Below, piece after piece: positions 1 to 6,553 of a stretch of 22,948 nt of DNA (its first letter is position 1; each line of letters opens with the position of its first letter). This stretch comes from CAYTZN01 sp964442495. GTDB taxonomy: Bacteria; Pseudomonadota; Gammaproteobacteria; Legionellales; Legionellaceae. Location of the stretch: positions 1 through 22,948 of the forward strand of contig CAYTZN010000022.1 in assembly GCA_964442495.1 (NCBI GenBank). Direction: 5' to 3'. Under the pieces are notes generated by a model, which was not told the origin of the DNA, did no database searches, and saw only the letters and a program-made list of their open reading frames with translations. Both the position numbers and the translations under genes were made by a program.

Positions 1-52
1 CTCGCGACCCCAACCTTGGCAAGGTTGTGCTCTACCACTGAGCTATTCCCGC
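1..52 (-). tRNA. tRNA-Gly (GCC), 3' end cut by window edge
   Basis: The minus strand reads GCGGGAATAGCTCAGTGGTA from position 52, followed by an anticodon stem-loop with anticodon GCC at 20-18 (loop CTTGCCAAG). The T-arm is just beginning when the window ends, so the T-loop, acceptor 3' strand and CCA are not visible. The gene lies just downstream of pgsA in the same direction, as glyW does in E. coli (pgsA-glyW-cysT-leuZ), so further tRNAs may lie outside the window. It has its own strong promoter, listed separately. Confidence 0.93.
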
Positions 53-68
53 GTCTCTACGGGGTGCC

Positions 69-96
69 ATTGTACCGGAAATTGCACCCCTGTCAA
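69..96 (-). promoter_or_regulatory. Sigma-70 promoter of tRNA-Gly with embedded inverted repeat
   Basis: On the minus strand a perfect -35 TTGACA (96-91) is followed by a 16-nt spacer and a near-perfect -10 TACAAT (74-69). The expected start, near 62, lies about 10 nt before the tRNA. The -10 to +1 segment is GC-rich (GGCACCCCG), a discriminator type associated with stringent control of stable RNA genes. The 7-bp inverted repeat GGGGTGC (90-84) / GCACCCC (67-61) starts immediately after the -35 and ends near the start point. Confidence 0.8.
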
Positions 97-138
97 TAAA
101 AAAAAGAGTCTTTTTAATAATTTATAAAACAATAACCA

Positions 139-702
139 TTAGCCCTTTTCGGTCAATTGTGGCCATGCAATGGTAATATAAACCACCATTGACCAAATCG
201 TTAAAATGGCGGCTATATATAACAAAATAAAACCAAAAGCACCCCAGGAAGACGTAGCCGGATAAAATGCGAGTAACAAGACCAATGCCGCCATTTGTAC
301 CGCTGTTTTCACTTTCCCAATGAAATTAACCGTAACACTAGCTCGACGCCCAACTTCTGACATCCATTCTCTTAAAGCTGAAATAACAATTTCACGGCCC
401 ACAATCACAATAGCGGGAACAGTAATATAATTAATATCTTTAGCTCCAACCAATAACAATAAACTGGTGGCTACCAGCAATTTATCAGCCACTGGATCAA
501 GAAACGCCCCAAAAGGTGATATTTGTTGTAACCGTCGAGCCATGTACCCATCCAACCAATCGGTAAAACTTGCTGTTGCAAAAACAATGGCCGCCGCACC
601 ATGAGCCCACTGAAAAGGTAAATAAAAAATCCCGACAAACACTGGAATAAGCACAATGCGTGAAAGGGTCAATAAATTAGGTAAACTGGTTAATGTGTTC
701 AT
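139..702 (-). CDS. pgsA: CDP-diacylglycerol--glycerol-3-phosphate 3-phosphatidyltransferase PgsA
   Basis: Inner-membrane enzyme that makes phosphatidylglycerophosphate from CDP-diacylglycerol and glycerol-3-phosphate, the committed step to phosphatidylglycerol and cardiolipin. The CDP-alcohol phosphotransferase signature DG-x2-AR-x8-G-x3-D-x3-D is complete: D51, G52, A55, R56, G65, D69 and D73, with D48 just before it. Several hydrophobic segments span the 187 residues (about 8-29, 34-47, 75-85, 92-108, 131-147, 152-176), a normal length for the family. The ATG overlaps the stop of the upstream HAD gene by four bases (ATGA), which implies translational coupling. The tRNA-Gly gene follows, as in E. 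coli. No clear hairpin terminator is visible before the tRNA promoter. Confidence 0.95.
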   Translation of the reverse strand: MNTLTSLPNLLTLSRIVLIPVFVGIFYLPFQWAHGAAAIVFATASFTDWLDGYMARRLQQISPFGAFLDPVADKLLVATSLLLLVGAKDINYITVPAIVIVGREIVISALREWMSEVGRRASVTVNFIGKVKTAVQMAALVLLLAFYPATSSWGAFGFILLYIAAILTIWSMVVYITIAWPQLTEKG

Positions 703-1355
703 TTTAAAATCCCTAAATAATTGGCTAATTGTGGGTAATCATCAAACACTCGAAGAGCACCTGCAGCGCTTAAACTAGCCGCTTGTTGATGATAAAAATC
801 TACGCCTATTGCATCTACCCCGGCTTGTTTGGCCATTTCCATGTCTGTAACAGAATCGCCAATCATGACCGTTTCTAGCGGAGTAACACCACAAGCAGTC
901 ATAATGTCTTCGAGCATTTGTGGGCAAGGCTTTGGTGGAACTTGGCCTGCGGAGCGCGTGATTTTAAAAAAAGCATCAATTCCCGCAGTTTGCAACGCAC
1001 GTTGCAACGAATGCTGCCCTTTATTAGTAGCTATGGCTAAATCTAATCCAGCTGAATGCAATTGCTCTACAATTTCTTTAGCACCGGGAATAAGAAAAAC
1101 GTCATGAGGATGGGTTGCCAATGCATGCTGGACGGCATGTAATAATTGTTCGTGCTGATGCAACGACAAACGAGGGAATATTTTTTGAACCGCCACAACA
1201 AGGCCCAACACCACATATTGGCGTGCTAATTTTTCATCAAGCTCCCCAAAATGCAGGCGCTTGGCCTCAACAGCAACTGTATTTAAAATGAGCCCGAGCG
1301 TATCGCCTAATGTACCTTCCCAATCGAACACCACCAAACGGTATGGCCTATTCAT
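699..1355 (-). CDS. HAD-superfamily hydrolase (phosphoglycolate phosphatase-like)
   Basis: A 218-aa HAD subfamily IA phosphatase with an alpha-helical cap (about 20-85). Motif I is FDWEGTL: the nucleophile is D11, but the second acidic residue, normally Asp (general acid/base), is Glu13. Motif II is T110 (IATNKG), motif III is K142 (PPKP) and motif IV is GDSVTD (D167, D171). It lies between rluC and pgsA; an rluC-HAD gene pair is also familiar from Pseudomonas. The stop overlaps the pgsA start. The start ATG has GGAG about 10 nt upstream. The substrate cannot be told from sequence; phosphoglycolate or another small phosphate ester is likely. A Gph assignment is possible but not certain. Confidence 0.85.
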   Translation of the reverse strand: MNRPYRLVVFDWEGTLGDTLGLILNTVAVEAKRLHFGELDEKLARQYVVLGLVVAVQKIFPRLSLHQHEQLLHAVQHALATHPHDVFLIPGAKEIVEQLHSAGLDLAIATNKGQHSLQRALQTAGIDAFFKITRSAGQVPPKPCPQMLEDIMTACGVTPLETVMIGDSVTDMEMAKQAGVDAIGVDFYHQQAASLSAAGALRVFDDYPQLANYLGILK

Positions 1356-1452
1356 GGCTCACTTACTCCAAAATCCAAGACGCCTAAGTTGTCCTGGACA
1401 GGTTTTAACACAACTCTCAATGAACATGACGTTGTCATCTTTATCGACTCTC

Positions 1453-2388
1453 TTATTTAGAGACGGAAAGAGCCCTTAATTGCTTTAAGGTTTCAGCAAA
1501 ACGCACATCCAATTCCGCTTGAAACACATGTTTTGTACCGTTCAGATTAAATTGAATTGCTCTCGCATGCAAATAAAGACGTTGTTGCGTTACATCCAAA
1601 CCTTTTATGGAAAGATTACCGCCGTATTTTTGATCGCCTAAGATGGGATGGCGAAGGTGAGCGCTATGAACCCTAATTTGATGGGTTCTACCGGTTTTGG
1701 GCATCGCTTCTAACCAAGAGGCTTGCTGATAGTTCTCTAACAGCTTAAAGCAGGTCTCAGAGGCTTTCCCGGCATCATGGACACGAACAACACGCTCACC
1801 TGATTTTAACGTGTTTTTTTCTAAGGGCACATCAACAATAACCGATTTTTTACCTTGCCACGGATGACAAACAACAGCCCAATACGTTTTTTGAATCTCG
1901 CGAGACTCTAACAACGCCTGAATGGAGCGCAACATGCTTCGCTTTTTGGCTAACAACAAACAGCCCGACGTGTCTTTGTCTAAACGGTGCACCAATTCTA
2001 AATAGGACAAATCCGGGCGCGTTTTACGTAACGCCTCAATCACGCCTAAACTTAATCCACTGCCACCATGAACAGCAATCCCTGCGGGCTTGTTTAGCAC
2101 TAACAAGCCATCATCTTCATAAATAACACTATCTAGTAAGCGCTCGGTTAACCGTGGGCCAACATGGACTTCTTTGTCTTGTGACGTTCTTATGGGTGGG
2201 ATGCGAATGCTATCTCCCTCATGAATGCGAGAGCTTGCTTCTGCACGCTTTTTATTAATGCGCACTTCTCCGCCTCGGATAATTCGATAGATATGACTTT
2301 TAGGTACACCTTTTAGGATGCGCATTAAATAATTATCCAGCCTTTGCCCATCTTCCTCGGCATTAATTTCCACGTATCGTACACTCAT
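1453..2388 (-). CDS. rluC: 23S rRNA pseudouridine synthase RluC
   Basis: RluA-family pseudouridine synthase. In E. coli RluC modifies three uridines of 23S rRNA near the peptidyl-transferase centre (955, 2504, 2580). The protein has an N-terminal S4 RNA-binding domain (about 14-66, with QRLDNYL and the R-GGEVRIN turn) and a catalytic domain with the signature HRLDKDTSG, whose D137 is the catalytic aspartate. Downstream motifs LLAKKR and KTGRTHQIRVH are also typical. Its 311 residues match the family. It is divergent from rne across a 737-bp interval, the same rne/rluC pairing as in E. coli and Pseudomonas. RluC is chosen over RluD or RluA because of the neighbouring rne and overall similarity. 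The HAD gene follows after 97 bp and is probably cotranscribed. Confidence 0.9.
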   Translation of the reverse strand: MSVRYVEINAEEDGQRLDNYLMRILKGVPKSHIYRIIRGGEVRINKKRAEASSRIHEGDSIRIPPIRTSQDKEVHVGPRLTERLLDSVIYEDDGLLVLNKPAGIAVHGGSGLSLGVIEALRKTRPDLSYLELVHRLDKDTSGCLLLAKKRSMLRSIQALLESREIQKTYWAVVCHPWQGKKSVIVDVPLEKNTLKSGERVVRVHDAGKASETCFKLLENYQQASWLEAMPKTGRTHQIRVHSAHLRHPILGDQKYGGNLSIKGLDVTQQRLYLHARAIQFNLNGTKHVFQAELDVRFAETLKQLRALSVSK

Positions 2389-2463
2389 TAACTATACCTA
2401 TTTGCTGCGCATGATTTTTATTGATATGATTACATACCGCGTGAATAATTATTCCGCGACAGA

Positions 2464-2469
2464 ATTATA
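2464..2469 (-). promoter_or_regulatory. Possible -10 element upstream of rluC
   Basis: A consensus TATAAT on the minus strand (2469-2464) lies 75 bp before the rluC ATG. I find no convincing -35 hexamer 16-18 nt upstream (the AAACTA region is poor; TTGTTC is too close), so this is a weak call based on one hexamer in AT-rich DNA. Confidence 0.25.
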
Positions 2470-2587
2470 ACGCATAAACGAACAAATAGTTTACCGGCTG
2501 CTAAAAAAACCGGCTAGAAAAAACGAGGTAAACATTCAAAGGCTCTTTTTTGACAGATATTCCACCACGAGTGCTGTTCAATATAGC

Positions 2588-2992
2588 TTGAATGCTTACA
2601 AAACGAGATGCGCTTTTCCTTGCGTCAAAAATACAAGGAAGCAGCCCAGCACCAGAGTCAAATTGAATACGAACTCATCAGATACCCACGCATGCAAGAC
2701 ATGCTATAAAACCCAGTATGCGCCTTACCATATCAAGGCGACACGCGCGCGGTCTGACATTAAGAGTCTGCCTTTAAATTCATTCATTGCTCGATTAAAA
2801 CAACATAAACCTGCGGTACAAAACCTATCTTTTTTAAAAAACACCCGCACCGTTTTAGAAAATGCGTCTGTTTTATCAGCAATAAAACCATTTATCGACA
2901 GTCAATTAAGGTCTTGTGGCTTGCTTAAAAATGATTTCCCTTGCGACACCCGCTCTAAAAATTTAGGCAAAAACCATTTTTCTCATGGATAA
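2588..2992 (+). CDS. Doubtful 134-codon open frame in the rne leader
   Basis: This open frame starts with TTG, has no internal ATG and shows no Shine-Dalgarno sequence before the TTG. The predicted protein is rich in Lys, Arg, Asn and Thr, with several Cys in the first third (for example ACKTCYK). The C-terminal half (about 63-116) is more protein-like, with an amphipathic pattern around FIARLKQHK and VLSAIKPFIDSQLRS. I recognise no family. It lies in the same direction as rne, with the stop about 130 bp before the rne start. It is most likely a chance open frame in a non-coding leader, but its length is somewhat more than chance would usually give, so it is recorded. Confidence 0.18.
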   Translation: MNAYKTRCAFPCVKNTRKQPSTRVKLNTNSSDTHACKTCYKTQYAPYHIKATRARSDIKSLPLNSFIARLKQHKPAVQNLSFLKNTRTVLENASVLSAIKPFIDSQLRSCGLLKNDFPCDTRSKNLGKNHFSHG

Positions 2993-3125
2993 ATGACGTT
3001 CCCCTTGATGCATGTATTTAAAGTGAGCAACAAGGTAAAGCTTAAAAATACCAGCAGGTGAAGAAGTGAATCACGCCTTTTACTGTTTTTGTCCAAGTGT
3101 ATAGCGCCATTTTATGGGGTTAAAT

Positions 3126-5120
3126 ATGGAAAAAATGTTAATAAATGCAACACAAAGCGAAGAGATTCGCGTTGCTCTAGTAAAAGACAATCATTTATAT
3201 GATCTGGACATTGAATGTCCTTCTGAAGTGAAGAAAAAGGGAAACATATACAAGGCTATCGTTACCCGAAGGGAACCCAGCCTAGATGCTGTATTCGTCG
3301 AATACGGCTCAAAGCGCCAAGGTTTTTTGCCTTTAAAAGAAATTGCGCCTGAGTATTTAAACAAACGTGCCAACCAAAGTGACGACGAAAAGCCTGCCAT
3401 TACTTCCTTGATTAGAGAAGGTCAAGAATTACTGATTCAAGTGGATAAAGAAGAGCGAGGCAACAAAGGTGCAGCCCTTACAACGTTTATTACCCTGGCA
3501 GGCTGCTACCTTGTTTTAATGCCAAATAGCCCACGCTCCGGTGGCATTTCCCGACGTATTGAAGGGGATGACCGAGATGAGTTAAAAGAAACACTCAATG
3601 CCTTAGAATTAAACGAAGACATGGGCCTTATCATTCGTACAGCAGGTGTCGGCAAAAGCCAAGAAGAGTTACAAGGCGACCTCGACATGCTGTGTAATCA
3701 ATGGCAAGCCATCAAACATGCTCATAGCTCGCAACTGGCCCCCTGCCTTATTCATCAAGAAGGCGACGTTATTATTCGCTCCATCCGTGATAATTTGCGG
3801 AAATCCATTGGCGAAATCATCATTGATGATCAAATTTCTTATGTGAAAGCGAAGCAGTATATTGAACAAGTCAAACCCGATTTTCTACCTCACCTTAAAC
3901 TGTACAACAGCACGATTCCTTTATTTAATTTTTACCAAATTGAAAGTCAAATTGAAACGGCTTTTCAACGAGAAGTGTTATTGCCTTCGGGTGGCGCATT
4001 GGTTATCGATCGCACAGAAGCACTGGTTTCTATTGACATAAACTCAGCCAAAGCGACCAGCGGCTCTGATATTGAAGCCACTGCACTCAATACCAACCTT
4101 GAAGCAGCCGATGAAATTGCACGCCAATTAAGGCTTCGCGATCTTGGTGGTTTGGTCGTGATTGACTTTATCGATATGAGTTCTAGTAAAAATCAACGTG
4201 ACGTTGAAAACCGCCTTAAAGAAGCACTCAAAGCCGATAGAGCACGTATACAAGTTGGCCGTATTTCGCGCTTTGGCTTGCTTGAAATGTCTCGTCAACG
4301 CCTCAGACTGTCCTTAGGTGAAACGGCGCAAGAAGTCTGCCCACGTTGTGAGGGTCGCGGTACGGTTCGCAACATTCAGTCACATGGGTTATCCATCATT
4401 CGTCTTATTGAAGAAGAAGCACTGAAAGAAAAAACATCTGAAATACAAGTACAACTTCCTGTAGAGATGGCAACGTTTCTGATAAATGAAAAGCGAGACT
4501 TTATTCTTAACATCGAAAAGCGCCACGGTGTTAACGTCATAATCATTGCTAATCCTTACATGCATTCACCGCAATACAATATAACTCGGCTAAAAGAAGA
4601 TAACGTGGGTAAAAATAAAAAGCCCAGCTATTCTTTGATACAACAACCTGAGTTAGAAGCACACCACCTTGATCTGAAGGGTGCAAAAATCGATGAGCCT
4701 GTGGTTAAAGGCTATGCGAACCATACGTCTTACAAACAAAAGGAAACAGGGTTTTTTAGGCGTTTGTGGAGCAATTTAACAGGGCACACTGAAAGTACCC
4801 CCTCCATTAAAAAAGCGCCCCATGCACCAATTAAAAGCCACGCCCATGAACATCGGCATCTTAGTGGTGCAAATCATCAATCCCCTGAAAAAAGAGGCTC
4901 ACAACAAGCGAACCGACGACGACGCCCAAGCAACAGCGGCCCACACCAGCAAAATCGTCAACCTGTGCATGCTAATAATACTCTGCGTAAAAAACCAAGT
5001 GCCGCGACACCATCAGGTGCCCAAACAGTACGTGTTGTGCCTATAAAAACAGAAGCCGCACCAAAAGCTGAAGTGGCACGAAAGAAACCATTGGTAAACA
5101 AAGAAACCAGCGAAGATTAA
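3126..5120 (+). CDS. rne: Ribonuclease E (short C-terminal form)
   Basis: Single-strand endoribonuclease of the degradosome, acting in mRNA turnover and in rRNA and tRNA maturation. Start chosen at ATG 3126 (MEKMLINATQ, as E. coli MKRMLINATQ) because GGGG lies 6 nt upstream; ATG 3114 is in frame but lacks this. Residue numbers below count from 3114. The catalytic half is intact: S1 domain (about 40-125), RNase H-like and 5'-sensor parts, Mg-binding aspartates in SIDIN (D308) and VIDFIDM (D351), and the zinc-link CPRC (C409, C412). The tail is only about 150-170 residues against more than 500 in E. coli. It keeps a short amphipathic stretch GFFRRLWSNLTG (546-557) like the E. coli membrane-anchor helix, followed by a basic, disordered RNA-binding-like region (RRRRPS and similar). 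Long enolase or PNPase docking segments are not evident. Confidence 0.97.
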   Translation: MEKMLINATQSEEIRVALVKDNHLYDLDIECPSEVKKKGNIYKAIVTRREPSLDAVFVEYGSKRQGFLPLKEIAPEYLNKRANQSDDEKPAITSLIREGQELLIQVDKEERGNKGAALTTFITLAGCYLVLMPNSPRSGGISRRIEGDDRDELKETLNALELNEDMGLIIRTAGVGKSQEELQGDLDMLCNQWQAIKHAHSSQLAPCLIHQEGDVIIRSIRDNLRKSIGEIIIDDQISYVKAKQYIEQVKPDFLPHLKLYNSTIPLFNFYQIESQIETAFQREVLLPSGGALVIDRTEALVSIDINSAKATSGSDIEATALNTNLEAADEIARQLRLRDLGGLVVIDFIDMSSSKNQRDVENRLKEALKADRARIQVGRISRFGLLEMSRQRLRLSLGETAQEVCPRCEGRGTVRNIQSHGLSIIRLIEEEALKEKTSEIQVQLPVEMATFLINEKRDFILNIEKRHGVNVIIIANPYMHSPQYNITRLKEDNVGKNKKPSYSLIQQPELEAHHLDLKGAKIDEPVVKGYANHTSYKQKETGFFRRLWSNLTGHTESTPSIKKAPHAPIKSHAHEHRHLSGANHQSPEKRGSQQANRRRRPSNSGPHQQNRQPVHANNTLRKKPSAATPSGAQTVRVVPIKTEAAPKAEVARKKPLVNKETSED

Positions 5121-5154
5121 AAAATTGCGGTGGTTGAACCATTGACCACCGCAA
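5119..5154 (-). terminator. Hairpin at the 3' end of rne, oriented as a minus-strand terminator
   Basis: A perfect 10-bp stem TTGCGGTGGT (5125-5134) / ACCACCGCAA (5145-5154) with a 10-nt loop begins 4 nt after the rne stop. Its run of six A residues (5119-5124) is on the left, so read on the minus strand the stem is followed by six U. It would therefore stop transcripts running into rne from the ankyrin gene. As a stem alone it may also protect or end rne mRNA. Confidence 0.6.
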
Positions 5155-5232
5155 CATACCTCTCACTAGCAATGCAAAGAAATATAGCCGACTAAATTTT
5201 AAACGGAGCATTCGTTCTGTTAGCCAAATGCA

Positions 5233-5261
5233 TATGTGTCTTGGCTTTTCCAAGACACATA
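5233..5261. repeat. Perfect 12-bp stem-loop
   Basis: TATGTGTCTTGG (5233-5244) pairs exactly with CCAAGACACATA (5250-5261) around a 5-nt loop CTTTT. There is no U-run on either side, so it is not a canonical rho-independent terminator. It lies near the centre of the MITE-like element. Confidence 0.75.
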
Positions 5262-5269
5262 GAGATCTT

Positions 5270-5297
5270 CTGGATGCCGTTGACAAGCAACGATACG
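5270..5297 (+). repeat. Divergent copy of the GGATGCCG palindromic repeat
   Basis: Starts CTGGATGCCG and continues TTGACAAGCAACG then ATACGTAG. Compared with the two identical copies at 13888-13915 and 14040-14067, the frame CTGGATGCCG..GACAA.GC..CG..ACGT is kept. The stem changed from CCGCGG/CCGCGG to CGTTG/CAACG with both arms altered, so base pairing is preserved. Confidence 0.6.
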
Positions 5298-5353
5298 TAG
5301 GGGGTCAGTCGGTTATTTAAAATTTAATCGACTTTATCACTCTCTAGCAATAC

Positions 5354-5379
5354 AAAAAAATACCGCGCAAAATGCGCGG
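5354..5379 (-). terminator. Rho-independent terminator of the 310-aa ankyrin gene
   Basis: On the minus strand CCGCGC (5379-5374), loop ATTTT, GCGCGG (5368-5363) is followed by TA and a run of seven T (5360-5354). It begins 38 bp after the stop of the ankyrin gene at 5417. Confidence 0.8.
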
Positions 5380-5416
5380 CTATTAAAGCTTTAAATGATT
5401 AAGCAATACTCTACAA

Positions 5417-6349
5417 TTAGCCTTGACCAGGACCTCTTGGGGTATGGTGGGTCTTTGTGGCTGAAGAAGAAGACGAAGCGCCCGCCATGGATGTGGTGCT
5501 GTAGCCGTCATCTTCTTCAACATCAGCTGCATACGCCGCATGACCCATTGACTCAGACGTTTCACGCACTTTACTTTTACCCTTGTCTTGAAAGAAAAGC
5601 CCGCACTTGCAATCAGCCAAGTACTTTTTCTTAGGCGGCTCAACAACGGCAAGAACAGTAACATCGTCATCCTCCTCTTCCTGCTTAATAGAAGGATTTA
5701 CAGGATGTGCCGCTTTACTGATGAACTTCACCTTGTGATTCAAATAAATCATGCTATAGGTATTAACATACCCACCAGTTTCTTGAGCCATCTGTGCATC
5801 ACGATTAGCCGCATACTGACCAACCGTTTGCCCATCTTTATCTTTAGCATTCAGCAAGCTTAAAATAGCTGGTTTTTCTAATGAAGATTTTAAACAATCA
5901 AACACCTTATCAATCATATCCTTACCCGCTAAACTGCAAGGTGCAAAAATATGGTGCAAAATGTTTGCCTTATAACCACCATCCAATAAAGAACCAATGT
6001 CTTTCCCAAAGGTATCAATGAGTAGTGTGAATGCATTTTTCCTATTATGAAGAGCCGCTAAAACACATAGGTGCATCGGTGATGTAGAACGTGCTACAGA
6101 ACCCTTAATAAACCCATTAACAGCTAAGCCCTCATGATTTTGTTCGCCCATCGTAACTAGGTCGCCTACATATTCATAAAACTCATTACTTCGGTCTATT
6201 GCTTGCCCTCTAGAACCAACCACGCCACTCAACAAGTCACTATGGGTATCCATAAGATTAATATCTTGTTTAATAATAATCTCTGCCAAACGTTCTAGCG
6301 GCAAATCTTTAGCTTTTACATCATTTGCTAATTTTTTTTTAGGTGGCAT
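5417..6349 (-). CDS. Ankyrin-like repeat protein, putative secreted effector
   Basis: A 310-aa protein of no family I can name. Residues about 88-185 contain two or three degenerate ankyrin-like helix pairs: SPMHLCVLAALHNRKNAFTL, then ANILHHIFAP..MIDKVFDCLK, then LLNAKDKDGQTVGQYAA. It starts MPPKKKLA, and a second PPKKKYLA occurs at 238-245; both resemble simple nuclear-localisation basic clusters. Between them is an acidic block EEEDDD (224-229). The last 60 residues are low-complexity, with DVEEDDG (276-282) and a Ser-rich run. There is no signal peptide or membrane segment. The start has GAGGA 7 nt upstream. It has its own terminator and a candidate PmrA box upstream, so it is probably monocistronic. 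Ankyrin content plus context suggests a Dot/Icm-type effector; this is inference. Confidence 0.75.
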   Translation of the reverse strand: MPPKKKLANDVKAKDLPLERLAEIIIKQDINLMDTHSDLLSGVVGSRGQAIDRSNEFYEYVGDLVTMGEQNHEGLAVNGFIKGSVARSTSPMHLCVLAALHNRKNAFTLLIDTFGKDIGSLLDGGYKANILHHIFAPCSLAGKDMIDKVFDCLKSSLEKPAILSLLNAKDKDGQTVGQYAANRDAQMAQETGGYVNTYSMIYLNHKVKFISKAAHPVNPSIKQEEEDDDVTVLAVVEPPKKKYLADCKCGLFFQDKGKSKVRETSESMGHAAYAADVEEDDGYSTTSMAGASSSSSATKTHHTPRGPGQG

Positions 6350-6447
6350 TTTATTGTCCTCACAGAATAGTCAATAATATTGATTAAGATAACAGAACTT
6401 CTTTTTTCAAAGGTTTCATCATAATGGATTGGCAACTATACACGGAT

Positions 6448-6467
6448 AAGCTTAAGAAAATATTAAC
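6448..6467 (-). promoter_or_regulatory. Candidate PmrA-type box upstream of the 310-aa ankyrin gene
   Basis: The minus strand reads GTTAATATT, TT, CTTAAGCTT (6467-6448). Known PmrA boxes in Legionella and Coxiella are two cTTAAtATT half-sites with a 2-nt gap, giving an 11-bp repeat of TTAA. Here the first half matches 8 of 9, the second matches CTTAA plus two of the last four, and the 11-bp spacing is exact. TATAGT (6440-6435) lies 7 nt downstream as a possible -10, and a run of nine T lies just upstream (6485-6477). The ATG is about 100 bp further on. Confidence 0.45.
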
Positions 6468-6553
6468 TAAATGACTAAAAAAAAATCTAAACGACCATGG
6501 AAGTCAAACAGGATCAATATAGCTGACCGCTATGTTTAAACACACAACGCACG

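Larger units (their letters stand above)
2389..3125 (+). other. 737-bp rluC-rne intergenic interval, probably the rne leader
   Basis: No recognisable gene lies here. It separates divergent rluC and rne. In E. coli rne has a long structured 5' leader through which RNase E limits its own mRNA, and the length here would allow the same. A perfect -35 hexamer TTGACA occurs on the plus strand at 2550-2555, but the downstream -10 is poor. One open frame of 134 codons (2588-2992) is listed separately as doubtful. Confidence 0.4.
5187..5332. repeat. 146-bp MITE-like element with 17-bp inverted ends
   Basis: The left end GCCGACTAAATTTTAAA (5187-5203) matches the reverse complement of the right end TTTAAAATTTAATCGAC (5316-5332) at 15 of 17 positions, both differences being C/T changes. 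Inside are a perfect 12-bp stem-loop (5233-5261) and a copy of the GGATGCCG palindrome family (5270-5297). It encodes nothing recognisable. It lies between the convergent genes rne and the 310-aa ankyrin gene. Confidence 0.5.
5166..5362. repeat. Imperfect 19-bp direct repeats bracketing a small element
   Basis: CTAGCAATGCAAAGAAATA (5166-5184) recurs as CTAGCAATACAAAAAAATA (5344-5362), 17 of 19 identical. They lie just outside the inverted ends of the 146-bp element at 5187-5332. They could be an old target duplication or part of a larger repeat unit; the right copy also supplies the A-run of a terminator. Confidence 0.5.

Noticed and set aside
101..115. AAAAAGA-G-TCTTTTT palindrome as a pgsA terminator
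   Set aside because: No GC in the stem and a one-base loop cannot form a hairpin; probably just an AT-rich tract upstream of the tRNA promoter.
1390..1400. TGTCCTGGACA palindrome between rluC and the HAD gene
   Set aside because: Short, no second copy in the window, not a site type I recognise, and no U-run.
2550..2585. rne promoter from the TTGACA at 2550
   Set aside because: The -35 is perfect but no acceptable -10 exists at 16-18 nt (CTGTTC/TGTTCA region); noted only as a hexamer.
6477..6540. Possible ankH terminator near the A-run at 6477-6485
   Set aside because: The only stem nearby (ATAGC/GCTAT) is 5 bp and AT-rich and lies about 40 bp from the run of T on the minus strand.
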